Source: Epilithonimonas hungarica (GTDB lineage: Bacteria; Bacteroidota; Bacteroidia; Flavobacteriales; Weeksellaceae). From it: a DNA stretch of 64,000 nucleotides. A program made the position numbers and the translations under genes. Of this stretch, positions 17,204 through 25,186 are shown one piece after another; the stretch's first letter is position 1, and each line of letters begins with the position of its first letter. Under the pieces are notes generated by a model, which was given only the letters and a program-made list of their open reading frames with translations, did not search any database and had not been told where the DNA came from. The stretch is from positions 186,001-250,000 of the forward strand of contig NZ_FNBH01000003.1 in the NCBI RefSeq assembly GCF_900102265.1, in the 5' to 3' direction.

Positions 17204-19636
17204 TTAGTAAATAGCAGGATTTTTAATCGGATCAAGTTCATTGAACATAGCATAAACTTTTTCTACAATATCATCTGCGGAAGGCTTACTAAAATAATCC
17301 CCATCACTTGCATATGCTGGTCTGTGATTTTTCGCGGCAATGGTCAAGGGTTCTGAATCCAAATATCTGAAAGCTTTTTGTTTTTCTAAAATCTGTTGAA
17401 GAATAAACGCGGAAGTTCCTCCTTCTACATCTTCATCTATAACTACCAATCTGTTGGTTTTCTTCACGCTTTCTGCAATTTCATGTGTCAAATCAAAAGG
17501 GATCAATGATTGAACATCAACAACTTCTGCAGAAATTCCTAATTTTTCTAATTCCTTAGCCGCTTCTGTCACCACTCTCCAAGTTGAGCCATAAGTAACC
17601 AAAGTCACATCTTTACCTTCTCTGGTCACTTCTATTTTCCCAACAGGAACTGTGAATTCGCCTAGATTATCTGGTTGTTTTTCTTTTAATCGATAGCCAT
17701 TCAGGCATTCTACGATCAAAGCTGGTTCATCACTTTGTAGCATTGTATTGTAGAATCCTGCAGCTTTTGTCAGGCTTCTTGGAACTAAGATGTTGATACC
17801 CTTAGACAAATTTAGAATTCCTGCCATTGGCGAGCCAGAATGCCAAACGCCTTCTAGCCTATGCCCTCTTGTTCTGATAATTACTGGAGCCTTTTGGCCG
17901 CCCTTTGTCCTATACTGGACTGTTGCCAAATCATCGCTCATCCCTTGAAGGCAATACAATATATAGTCTAGATATTGTATTTCCGCAATTGGTCTTAAAC
18001 CCCTCATTGCCAAGCCAATTCCTTGTCCAAGAATAGTTGCTTCGCGGATGCCCGTATCAGCAATTCTTACATTACCATATTTTTCCTGAAGTCCTTCCAG
18101 ACCTTGATTCACATCTCCGATATTTCCGGCATCTTCACCAAAAACAAGAGTTTCAGGGTATTTTTCAAAGATTCTATCAAAGTTATTTCTGATAACAACT
18201 CTTCCGTCCACATCTTCCGAATTTTCAGAGAATATTGGTTCGATTTCTTTCACATTTGTTGCTTTCCATTCAGATTCCGAATATAAATGGGAAGAATAAT
18301 TATCTTTTTCAACTTTCAGGATTTCATTGTAAATATTCTGAAGTTGTTGTCTTTCTGAAGAATGATTAGTTCTTGTCACCAACAAAGATTTCCTTACCAA
18401 TGAAAAAACATCTTTTTTGGAAACCGAAATTATTTTTTTGAAGTTTTCAATCAAAGTACCAATTTCAGAATTCTGGTTTTGAAGCAATTCGATCATTGGA
18501 AGAACTTTATTTTTAATTTCAGAAATTGTGTTCTGATAATATTCCCAAGCTCTCTTCTGACCTTCCTTCACTAATTTTTTAGCTTCAGAATCAATTGAAT
18601 CCAATTCTTCAATAGTTGCTAAAACTTCTTCCTGACCTTCGATTTCTATATTATAGTCCAAAATCCACTCTCTGAATTTCAATAATCCATCAAACTCAGA
18701 TTCCCAATTCAATCTATCTTCCGATTTGTAACGTTCGTGAGAACCGGAAGTAGAATGTCCCTGAGGCTGGGTCACTTCAGTCACGTGAATTATGACAGGA
18801 ACGCTCTCGTATCTTGCGAAATGTTCTGCTTTTGCATAAGCTTCCATCAATGCTGGATAATCCCACGCTTTCACCTGGATTATCTCGCAGCCTTGCTTTT
18901 CATCTTCGTTTCTTTGAAAACCTGAAAGCATCTCAGAAATATCCGCTTTAGCTCTTTGGTTTTGTGTAGGTACGGAGATCCCATAACCATCATCCCAAAT
19001 CGAAACAATCATAGGAACCTGCAAAGCACACGCTGCATTTAGGGTTTCCCAGAAATGACCTTCGGCTGTAGAAGCATCTCCAATCGTTCCAAAAGCAACT
19101 TCATTTCCGTCTTTTGAGAATTTCTCGGAACCCTCAAACTTTACAGATCTGTAAATCTTAGAGGCTTGAGCCAATCCTAATAACCTCGGCATTTGTCCCG
19201 CGGTTGGAGAAATATCTGATGATATATTCTTTTGGGCTGTTAGGTCTTTCCAGCTTCCGTCTTCATTCAAACTTCTTGTTGCATAATGGCCGTTCATTTG
19301 TCTTCCGGCAGAAGCAGGCTCCCTTTCTACGCTTGTATCTGCATACAATTGTGCAAAAAAGCTTTCTATAGAAACAGCGTCTATTGCCAAAGCAAATGTC
19401 TGGTCGCGATAGTAGCCCGAACGGAAATCCCCGTTTCTGAAAACCTTCGCCATCGCCAACTGCGGCAACTCCTTCCCGTCTCCAAAAATCCCGAATTTTG
19501 CTTTACCCGTAAGCACTTCTCGCCTTCCCAAATATGACATCTCACGAGAAATTCTTCCCAAACGGTAATCATGGATCACACTATTTTTGAAGTCCTGAAA
19601 TGATACTTGTTGAGTTTCTATATAAGTTGATTGCAT
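17204..19636 (-). CDS. Fused alpha/beta E1 component of a 2-oxoacid dehydrogenase, probably branched-chain 2-oxoisovalerate dehydrogenase
   Basis: This is the thiamin-diphosphate-dependent decarboxylase of a 2-oxoacid dehydrogenase complex. Its 810 residues fuse two subunits. Residues about 1-440 are the alpha type, with the ThDP/Mg motif G186-D187 to N200 (FGTIGDASTAEGHFWETLN) and the phosphorylation-loop region GSHERYKSEDRLNWESEFD. Residues about 475-810 are the beta type (VFGEDAGNIGDVNQGLEGLQ, RIADTGIREATILGQGIGLA, LVIDEDVEGGTSAFILQ). The alpha-beta order and the sequence type point to branched-chain substrates, but pyruvate cannot be excluded from sequence alone. No E2 or E3 gene is adjacent, so they must lie elsewhere. 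Confidence 0.9.
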   Translation of the reverse strand: MQSTYIETQQVSFQDFKNSVIHDYRLGRISREMSYLGRREVLTGKAKFGIFGDGKELPQLAMAKVFRNGDFRSGYYRDQTFALAIDAVSIESFFAQLYADTSVEREPASAGRQMNGHYATRSLNEDGSWKDLTAQKNISSDISPTAGQMPRLLGLAQASKIYRSVKFEGSEKFSKDGNEVAFGTIGDASTAEGHFWETLNAACALQVPMIVSIWDDGYGISVPTQNQRAKADISEMLSGFQRNEDEKQGCEIIQVKAWDYPALMEAYAKAEHFARYESVPVIIHVTEVTQPQGHSTSGSHERYKSEDRLNWESEFDGLLKFREWILDYNIEIEGQEEVLATIEELDSIDSEAKKLVKEGQKRAWEYYQNTISEIKNKVLPMIELLQNQNSEIGTLIENFKKIISVSKKDVFSLVRKSLLVTRTNHSSERQQLQNIYNEILKVEKDNYSSHLYSESEWKATNVKEIEPIFSENSEDVDGRVVIRNNFDRIFEKYPETLVFGEDAGNIGDVNQGLEGLQEKYGNVRIADTGIREATILGQGIGLAMRGLRPIAEIQYLDYILYCLQGMSDDLATVQYRTKGGQKAPVIIRTRGHRLEGVWHSGSPMAGILNLSKGINILVPRSLTKAAGFYNTMLQSDEPALIVECLNGYRLKEKQPDNLGEFTVPVGKIEVTREGKDVTLVTYGSTWRVVTEAAKELEKLGISAEVVDVQSLIPFDLTHEIAESVKKTNRLVVIDEDVEGGTSAFILQQILEKQKAFRYLDSEPLTIAAKNHRPAYASDGDYFSKPSADDIVEKVYAMFNELDPIKNPAIY

Positions 19637-19652
19637 AGCCTGAGTATTTTGA

Positions 19653-19660
19653 CAAATATA
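19653..19660 (-). promoter_or_regulatory. -7 element of the E1 gene
   Basis: The complement reads TATATTTG, a perfect TAnnTTTG, and gives a leader of about 12 bases before the ATG at 19636. Confidence 0.45.
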
Positions 19661-19789
19661 AAATTTTTTCGCTAATTTTTACGAAAATGATATTTTGAGT
19701 TTTAAAGAAATTTTTAAGTATTTATAAACTATGATAAACACTATTTGATTTGTATAATATTTTGATAAATTTAATCAAAATATATTTTA

Positions 19790-20083
19790 ATGAACAAAAC
19801 CGCGCCACATATACTTAACGCTTCTACAAATCTTTTAGGATTTTGTTTGGTCATATTGACTTCTTTGAAGATCACCAAGTTCAATCATCATTCTTATCTG
19901 GACGAATTTGCTGTGGGAGCTATTTTCTGTCTTTCAATAAGTTGTATTTTATCATTTTTAGCAATAAAATCAACAAAGGAAAAAACGTCTAATATATTAG
20001 AGAATATTGCTGATATACTTTTTTTTGTTGCTCTACTCTGTATCATACTTTCCGTACTGATCGTCAGTATTGATGTGGTTTAA
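19790..20083 (+). CDS. Small integral membrane protein of unknown function
   Basis: This 97-residue protein has three predicted helices (about 12-28, 41-62 and 74-95) separated by short polar loops (KITKFNHHSYLDE, KSTKEKTSNILEN). There is no recognisable family. It is convergent with the acyl-CoA reductase gene, whose stop is 11 bases away. Short hydrophobic proteins of this kind are common in Flavobacteriales. No clear promoter element is seen upstream, so confidence is moderate. Confidence 0.6.
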   Translation: MNKTAPHILNASTNLLGFCLVILTSLKITKFNHHSYLDEFAVGAIFCLSISCILSFLAIKSTKEKTSNILENIADILFFVALLCIILSVLIVSIDVV

Positions 20084-20094
20084 AGATAAATAAA

Positions 20095-21129
20095 TTAAAT
20101 CACCGATAAAAAAGCCATCGTATCGACATTATCCGCATAGGTATCCAATGAAGGATTTTGCGACTCTCCAAAACCAATCGATTCCAATCCCAATTCTGGT
20201 TTTGCAACAATGGTTTGGATTTCTTCTTTGTTGGTTTCTACGAATTGTTTTACTTCGTCCAAAGTTTCATAACGGGAAAAATTAATCACAGATAACGGGC
20301 TGAACAGTTTCTCATCTTCTTTCATCATTACAAAATTATTGTCCCAGAAAAGATCTCTGTTCAGTAAATAGATCGCTTTGTTATAGTCATAATTATTGGC
20401 ATATTTATTATGATTAATGACTTCCCGGTAATTGATGAAATTCTCAAATAATCTGTCTAACTTAAAGTCCTTGGGAATCAAGATTCTCGTTACATTTCTA
20501 CAGCCTAGCCCAAAATACCGGAAGATATCATTGGATAATAACTTCAATTCCTCATCCGATTCATCGCCTTTCAAAACCGCGATAGAAGTTCTGTTTTTTC
20601 TGATGATACTCATGCTGTTTTTGAAATAATATTCCAGATATCTCGCGGTATTGTTGCTTCCGGTTGCGATAACCGCATCGAAGTTTTCTAATTTTTCAAC
20701 AATATGATATTCAATTTCTTGATTTGAAAATTCATTCCATAATTCTAAAAGGAAAGGCAAAACCAACCGGTCTTTTGAGGATAATTTGATGACAGGGATG
20801 TTGTTGCTCAATATCACAGAAATAACATCGTGAAATCCAACCAGCGGAATATTACCTGCCAATATCAGCCCTACTCTTTTAGGAGTATTGGAAAGTTGAT
20901 ATTTTGAAAGCCAGTTTTCGATATTTTCTTTGGTGAAAAGTCCTGACCATTGTTCTAAATTGTATCTTTGGTTCTCTTTTGTGAACCAAGGATTTTCAAT
21001 CTCAGAGCGCGTCATCAGATAAGCTAAGCGTTCCTCTTTTTCATTGTAATTATCTTCCTCTTTTTTTAAAGAATCTTTGATGAAATTTCCTAATTTTTCG
21101 AGCCCCAAAATTTTGTTTTCGTTCAGCAT
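20095..21129 (-). CDS. LuxC-like acyl-CoA reductase
   Basis: This 344-residue protein starts at the ATG at 21129 ([20 protein letters not shown]). The frame runs on upstream, but that stretch overlaps the divergent promoter region. LuxC-family proteins are NADPH-dependent aldehyde dehydrogenase relatives that reduce acyl-CoA to aldehyde. The cofactor-fold stretch [20 protein letters not shown], the [20 protein letters not shown] segment and a catalytic Cys in [15 protein letters not shown] are visible. It is divergent from a ferredoxin gene, a pairing common in Flavobacteria, but a functional link is only inferred. Confidence 0.85.
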   Translation of the reverse strand: MLNENKILGLEKLGNFIKDSLKKEEDNYNEKEERLAYLMTRSEIENPWFTKENQRYNLEQWSGLFTKENIENWLSKYQLSNTPKRVGLILAGNIPLVGFHDVISVILSNNIPVIKLSSKDRLVLPFLLELWNEFSNQEIEYHIVEKLENFDAVIATGSNNTARYLEYYFKNSMSIIRKNRTSIAVLKGDESDEELKLLSNDIFRYFGLGCRNVTRILIPKDFKLDRLFENFINYREVINHNKYANNYDYNKAIYLLNRDLFWDNNFVMMKEDEKLFSPLSVINFSRYETLDEVKQFVETNKEEIQTIVAKPELGLESIGFGESQNPSLDTYADNVDTMAFLSVI

Positions 21130-21146
21130 AGCTGGCTTTTTTTTTG

Positions 21147-21154
21147 TAATTTTG
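21147..21154 (+). promoter_or_regulatory. -7 element of the ferredoxin-serC operon
   Basis: TAATTTTG is a perfect TAnnTTTG, 24 bases before the ferredoxin ATG. It forms the left arm of the palindrome TAATTTTG-CA-CAAAATTA, whose right arm is the opposite promoter. Confidence 0.55.
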
Positions 21155-21156
21155 CA

Positions 21157-21164
21157 CAAAATTA
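21157..21164 (-). promoter_or_regulatory. -7 element of the acyl-CoA reductase gene
   Basis: The complement reads TAATTTTG, a perfect TAnnTTTG, 27 bases before the ATG at 21129. It is only 2 bases from the ferredoxin -7 element, so the two promoters face each other and overlap. Confidence 0.55.
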
Positions 21165-21178
21165 AAAATAAAATAGCA

Positions 21179-21529
21179 ATGGCTATCAAGATAACTGATG
21201 AATGTATAAATTGTGGTGCTTGTGAACCGGAATGTCCCAACACCGCCATCTATGAAGGAGCTGTAGACTGGAAAGCGTCAGAAGGTACAGAACTGAGAGG
21301 AATGGTAGTTTTATCATCAGGCCTTACTGTAGATGCAAATGCAGCTCAGGAACCTGTTGCGGACGATTATTACTTCATTGTAACCGACAAATGTACCGAA
21401 TGTAAAGGCTTTCACGAGGAACCGCAGTGTGCGGCTGTTTGCCCTGTGGACTGTTGCGTACCGGATGAAGACCATGTAGAAACTGAAGAGCAACTTCTAG
21501 CTAAAAAGGCCTTCCTTCACAACGAATAA
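21179..21529 (+). CDS. 2[4Fe-4S] ferredoxin, Alvin-type
   Basis: This 116-residue electron carrier starts at the ATG at 21179 ([20 protein letters not shown]). The first cluster motif is C-x2-C-x2-C-x3-C-P. The second, [18 protein letters not shown], has the longer C-x2-C-x8-C-x3-C spacing of the Allochromatium (Alvin) type. A roughly 50-residue insert ([20 protein letters not shown] and after) separates the two, longer than in the classic protein. It is followed after 27 bases by serC. Confidence 0.93.
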   Translation: MAIKITDECINCGACEPECPNTAIYEGAVDWKASEGTELRGMVVLSSGLTVDANAAQEPVADDYYFIVTDKCTECKGFHEEPQCAAVCPVDCCVPDEDHVETEEQLLAKKAFLHNE

Positions 21530-21556
21530 TCTAAATCACTTAATCAAAATAAACTA

Positions 21557-22612
21557 ATGAAAAAACATAATTTTAGCGCAGGTCCAAGTATTTTACCACA
21601 GGAAGTTTTCCAAAAGGCTTCGGAAGCCATCCTTGATTTCAACGGAATTGGTTTGTCTCTTTTGGAGATCTCCCATAGAAGTAAAGATTTCGTTGCGGTA
21701 ATGGATGAAGCTCGTGCTATTGTAAAAAGACTGATGAATCTTGGCGACGATTATGAAGTGCTGTATCTGCAAGGCGGAGCAAGTCTTCAGTTTTTGATGG
21801 TTCCTTACAATCTTTTGTCTGTGGACGGAAAAGCAGCTTATACCAACACGGGAACTTGGGCGTCAGGCGCAATAAAGGAAGCTAAAATGATTGGTAATGT
21901 AGATGTTGTTGCTTCTTCTAAAGAGTCTAATTATAATTATATTCCAAAAGATTTTACTGTTGGTTCAGAATACGATTATTTCCACTGTACTTCCAACAAC
22001 ACGATTTTTGGAACCCAGATGAAGTCTTTCCCAAAAGTAGACACACTTTTGGTTTGCGATATGTCTTCTGATATTTTCAGCAGACAGTTGGATTTTTCTC
22101 AGTTCGATCTGATCTATGCAGGTGCTCAGAAAAATATGGGTCCGGCTGGGGCAACTTTGGTCGTGGTTAAAAAATCAATTCTTGGAAAAACAAGAAGACA
22201 GATTCCAACTTATCTGGATTACGCAGTTCATATCGATAAAGAATCAATGTCTAATACACCTCCGGTATTTGCGGTTTATGCCTCTTATTTGACATTGAAG
22301 CATCTGGAAGAAAACGGTGGAATTGCGGCAGCTGAAGCTAAGAATAATGCCAAGGCCAAATTGCTTTACGACGAAATCGACAACAATCCGAATTTCCAAG
22401 GTGTGGCAGCTGTTGAAGACCGTTCTTTTATGAATGTGACTTTCACTCTGACAGATGAATCTAAGCAGGAAGCTTTTGATACAGCATGGAAAGCTGCTGG
22501 AATCAGTGGACTGAACGGTCACAGAAGTGTGGGCGGCTACAGAGCAAGTATTTACAATGCGATGCCAATCGAAAGCGTGCAGGTTTTAGTAGATGTGATG
22601 AAGAGTATATAA
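21557..22612 (+). CDS. serC: Phosphoserine aminotransferase
   Basis: SerC is a PLP enzyme converting 3-phosphohydroxypyruvate and glutamate to phosphoserine and 2-oxoglutarate, the second step of serine synthesis. It also serves pyridoxine synthesis in some bacteria. It has 351 residues. The N-terminal NFSAGPSILPQEVFQKASEA and ISHRSKDF are SerC hallmarks, and the PLP lysine lies in DLIYAGAQKNMGPAGATLVV. GHRSVGGYRASIYNAMP, near the C-terminus, is the substrate phosphate site. serA follows after a terminator and its own leader. Confidence 0.96.
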   Translation: MKKHNFSAGPSILPQEVFQKASEAILDFNGIGLSLLEISHRSKDFVAVMDEARAIVKRLMNLGDDYEVLYLQGGASLQFLMVPYNLLSVDGKAAYTNTGTWASGAIKEAKMIGNVDVVASSKESNYNYIPKDFTVGSEYDYFHCTSNNTIFGTQMKSFPKVDTLLVCDMSSDIFSRQLDFSQFDLIYAGAQKNMGPAGATLVVVKKSILGKTRRQIPTYLDYAVHIDKESMSNTPPVFAVYASYLTLKHLEENGGIAAAEAKNNAKAKLLYDEIDNNPNFQGVAAVEDRSFMNVTFTLTDESKQEAFDTAWKAAGISGLNGHRSVGGYRASIYNAMPIESVQVLVDVMKSI

Positions 22613-22635
22613 TTACTTTTCTCCTTATAAATCAG

Positions 22636-22666
22636 AAACGTCCTTGTTAATTCAGGACGTTTTTTT
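22636..22666 (+). terminator. Intrinsic terminator after serC
   Basis: Stem AAACGTCC (22636-22643) pairs with GGACGTTT (22655-22662) and is followed by a T-run. It separates ferredoxin-serC from serA, so serA probably has its own promoter. Confidence 0.75.
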
Positions 22667-22698
22667 GTTAATATAATGTTAATCAGGAGAAAAAGTCG

Positions 22699-22738
22699 TA
22701 TCTTAGCCAACCTTGATTTTTAACTCAAACAAATCAAG
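22699..22738 (+). promoter_or_regulatory. serA promoter and leader hairpin
   Basis: TATCTTAG at 22699-22706 matches TAnnTTTG at all but one position. Just downstream, CTTGATTT (22712-22719) and AAATCAAG (22731-22738) form a perfect 8-bp stem with an 11-base loop. If transcription starts near 22711 this hairpin is the 5' end of the serA mRNA. A regulatory or stabilising role is possible; no known riboswitch was recognised. Confidence 0.35.
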
Positions 22739-22773
22739 AAAACCCAGTAACTAAAGGATTTTTGAATTAAACA

Positions 22774-23730
22774 ATGATTGTATTAGCTAATGATGGAATC
22801 TCCGAAAAGGGAGTTCAGCTTCTGAAAGAGGCAGATATTACGGTTTTGGAAGCCAGAGTATCTCCTGAACATCTGAGCAAATTCATCAATGATAACAATG
22901 TTGATGCTCTTTTGGTGAGAAGTGCCACGCAGGTCAGAAAAGATCTGATAGATGAATGTCCGAATCTTAAAATCATCGGTCGTGGCGGAATCGGGATGGA
23001 TAACATTGATGTAGAATATGCGATTGATAAAGGTATTTATATCATCAATACCCCAAAAGCTTCTTGCAAATCTGTTGCAGAATTGGTTTTTGCTCATTTT
23101 TTTTCATTGGCAAGATTTCTCCACGAGAGCAACAGATTGATGCCTTTGGAAGGGGAAACCAATTTCAATGCGCTTAAAAAGTCATTCAACAATGCGACTG
23201 AACTTTCCGGAAAAACCCTTGGCGTCATCGGAATGGGAAATATTGGAATCGAAGTGATCAAAATGGGTATTTCTCTCGGAATGAAAATCTTAGCTTACAA
23301 CAGAACACCGAAAACTGAGAAAATTCAGCTTACCTTTTTTGATGGTCAATCCTTGGATTTCGAAATTAAATCTGTAAATTTAGATGAAGTTTTAAGAAAT
23401 GCCGATTTTATAAGCCTCAATACAGGCTTCACAGGCGAATATCTGATTGATTCCAAAGAATTAGGACTGATGAAGGAAGGTGTTTTCATTGCCAATACAG
23501 CAAGAGGTGGTGTCATCAATGAGGTGGCTTTATTAGACGCTATAAAAAGCGGAAAGGTCTATGGTGCCGCTTTGGATGTCTTTGAAAAAGAACCTGTCCC
23601 GGAAGTATTGATATTAATGAACCCTGCCCTATCTCTTTCTCCTCATGTCGGCGGAAACACGATCGATGCTCAAAACAGAATCGGGGAAGAGTTAGCACAA
23701 CAAATTATTAAAATAAAAGCTCAACTATAA
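22774..23730 (+). CDS. serA: D-3-phosphoglycerate dehydrogenase (short form)
   Basis: SerA oxidises 3-phosphoglycerate to 3-phosphohydroxypyruvate with NAD+, the first step of serine synthesis. It has 318 residues, so it is the short form without the ACT regulatory domain and should not be feedback-inhibited through ACT. The signature features are LLVRSATQVRKDLID, IIGRGGIGMDNIDVEYA, the NAD loop LGVIGMGNIGIEVIKMG, ANTARGGVINEVALLDA, and SPHVGGNTIDAQNRIGEELA with the catalytic His. The DUF1015 gene follows 3 bases later. Confidence 0.95.
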   Translation: MIVLANDGISEKGVQLLKEADITVLEARVSPEHLSKFINDNNVDALLVRSATQVRKDLIDECPNLKIIGRGGIGMDNIDVEYAIDKGIYIINTPKASCKSVAELVFAHFFSLARFLHESNRLMPLEGETNFNALKKSFNNATELSGKTLGVIGMGNIGIEVIKMGISLGMKILAYNRTPKTEKIQLTFFDGQSLDFEIKSVNLDEVLRNADFISLNTGFTGEYLIDSKELGLMKEGVFIANTARGGVINEVALLDAIKSGKVYGAALDVFEKEPVPEVLILMNPALSLSPHVGGNTIDAQNRIGEELAQQIIKIKAQL

Positions 23731-23733
23731 TAT

Positions 23734-24975
23734 ATGCCAGTATTTAAACCATTTAGAGGAATCAGACCAAACCCTGACCTTGTCGATGTTTTTCCTACTT
23801 ATTCTTTGGATAATTTTACTCAGGAAGAGATCAACAAGAAGGCACAACAGGACGATTCTTACATTCAAATGATAAAACCTGCTGTTGTTAGCAAGTCAAA
23901 AGATGTAGATAGAAACCTTCGAAAGATCAGATCTAATTTTGAAGAGATGTTAGAGGATAAAAAATTAATGCAGGATGATTCTGCATATTATCTCTACGAA
24001 CAAACAATGCCAGATAAAACCACCTTCAGAGGACTTATGGGGTTGGTAAGTGTAGATGATTTCTGGGAAGGGAAAATCAAGAAGCATGAATCTACAATCA
24101 CCGAAAGAAGAATGAAAATGGCACATTACCTTGAAAAAGTAGGCGTTCAGGCTGAGCCTGTTCTTCTGACCTACCATTCTAACTCGAAAGTAGAATTATT
24201 GATGACCCATGAACAAAAGAATGTTCCAATCATCAATTACAAAGATGAAAAGGGCGTAAAGCATAAGATCTGGAGAATTGACAACAGGCTGAAACTTCAG
24301 CAATTCAAGGAAGTTCTTGACCCTATTGATTCGTTCTACATTGCAGATGGCCATCATCGTATAGGTTCTGTTGCGGAATATGCAAAAAAACAAAGAGATA
24401 AAAGTAAAAGATCACACGGCACGGAGCACTATAACTTTGTTTACAGCTTTATAGTTTCTAACCAATCGATCAAGATCAATGACTACAATCGTCTTCTTAA
24501 GGATTTAAATGGCCTATCAGAAGAAGATTTTCTAGAAAAGCTAAAAGAGGATTTCCAAATTCACGAAAAAGGGGAAGCTCCTTATTTCCCTTCACAGAAG
24601 TTCCACATCAGCATGTATCTAAATGGTAAGTTTTATAGCCTGCACGTGAAGCACAATATCCGTGAGGAAAACAGAAATGGAAATGATTTGGACCATCATT
24701 TAGTCGACAAATATATTTTCGAAAAGATCTTCGGAATAGAGAATGCGAAACATACCGATAAAATCACCTATCAAAAGGGAACATCTGATATAAATGGGAT
24801 CAGCGACCTGAAAGAAAGAGTGGACAACGGAGAATATAAGGTAGGATTCGGAATCTATCCCATCAGTTTTACGGATCTATTGAAAGTTTCTGATAAAGAG
24901 ATCAAAATGCCTCCAAAATGTACCCTGATCGAACCGAAACTCATCACAGCTTTGATAATGTATGATATGAAGTAA
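23734..24975 (+). CDS. DUF1015 family protein
   Basis: This 413-residue protein belongs to DUF1015, shown by the N-terminus FKPFRGIRPNPDLVDVFPTY, YLYEQTMPDKTTFRGLMGLV, the WEGKIKKHESTITER motif and FYIADGHHRIGSVAEYAKKQ. The family has no firmly assigned function that I can state. It is tightly coupled to serA (3-base gap). D205-G-H-H-R209 resembles the DGHHR motif of ParB/sulfiredoxin-fold serine kinases (SerK, SbnI). A role in serine or phosphoserine chemistry is therefore inferred, not shown. No serB phosphatase gene lies in this cluster. A terminator follows. Confidence 0.88.
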   Translation: MPVFKPFRGIRPNPDLVDVFPTYSLDNFTQEEINKKAQQDDSYIQMIKPAVVSKSKDVDRNLRKIRSNFEEMLEDKKLMQDDSAYYLYEQTMPDKTTFRGLMGLVSVDDFWEGKIKKHESTITERRMKMAHYLEKVGVQAEPVLLTYHSNSKVELLMTHEQKNVPIINYKDEKGVKHKIWRIDNRLKLQQFKEVLDPIDSFYIADGHHRIGSVAEYAKKQRDKSKRSHGTEHYNFVYSFIVSNQSIKINDYNRLLKDLNGLSEEDFLEKLKEDFQIHEKGEAPYFPSQKFHISMYLNGKFYSLHVKHNIREENRNGNDLDHHLVDKYIFEKIFGIENAKHTDKITYQKGTSDINGISDLKERVDNGEYKVGFGIYPISFTDLLKVSDKEIKMPPKCTLIEPKLITALIMYDMK

Positions 24976-24993
24976 CCTTTGAGGAAATAGAAT

Positions 24994-25020
24994 AAAAAGT
25001 GGCAGTTATTGCCATTTTTT
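24994..25020 (+). terminator. Intrinsic terminator of the serA-DUF1015 operon
   Basis: The left arm AAAAAGTGGCA pairs with TGCCATTTTTT (one G-T pair), with a 5-base loop and a T-run. Confidence 0.75.
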
Positions 25021-25106
25021 TATTACCCTATATCTGTTAATTTAACTTTTGAAATTGAAATCCAACATCTTAAACAAAATATTTTTAATATAAAACTCAA
25101 ATTCCA

Positions 25107-25145
25107 AATATAATTAACAATTGTTAATTATATTATATATCTTTA
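25107..25145 (+). promoter_or_regulatory. bphP-bphO promoter with a perfect 28-bp palindrome
   Basis: A perfect palindrome runs from 25107 to 25134, with core TTAACAATTGTTAA. It ends 3 bases before TATCTTTA (25138-25145), a TAnnTTTG match except for the last base. The palindrome thus covers the -33 region and spacer, the place expected for a repressor or activator site. Transcription would begin near 25150, leaving a leader of about 37 bases. Confidence 0.6.
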
Positions 25146-25186
25146 CTAGACAAAACACAAAAGGTATATCAAATTAATAATCAATT

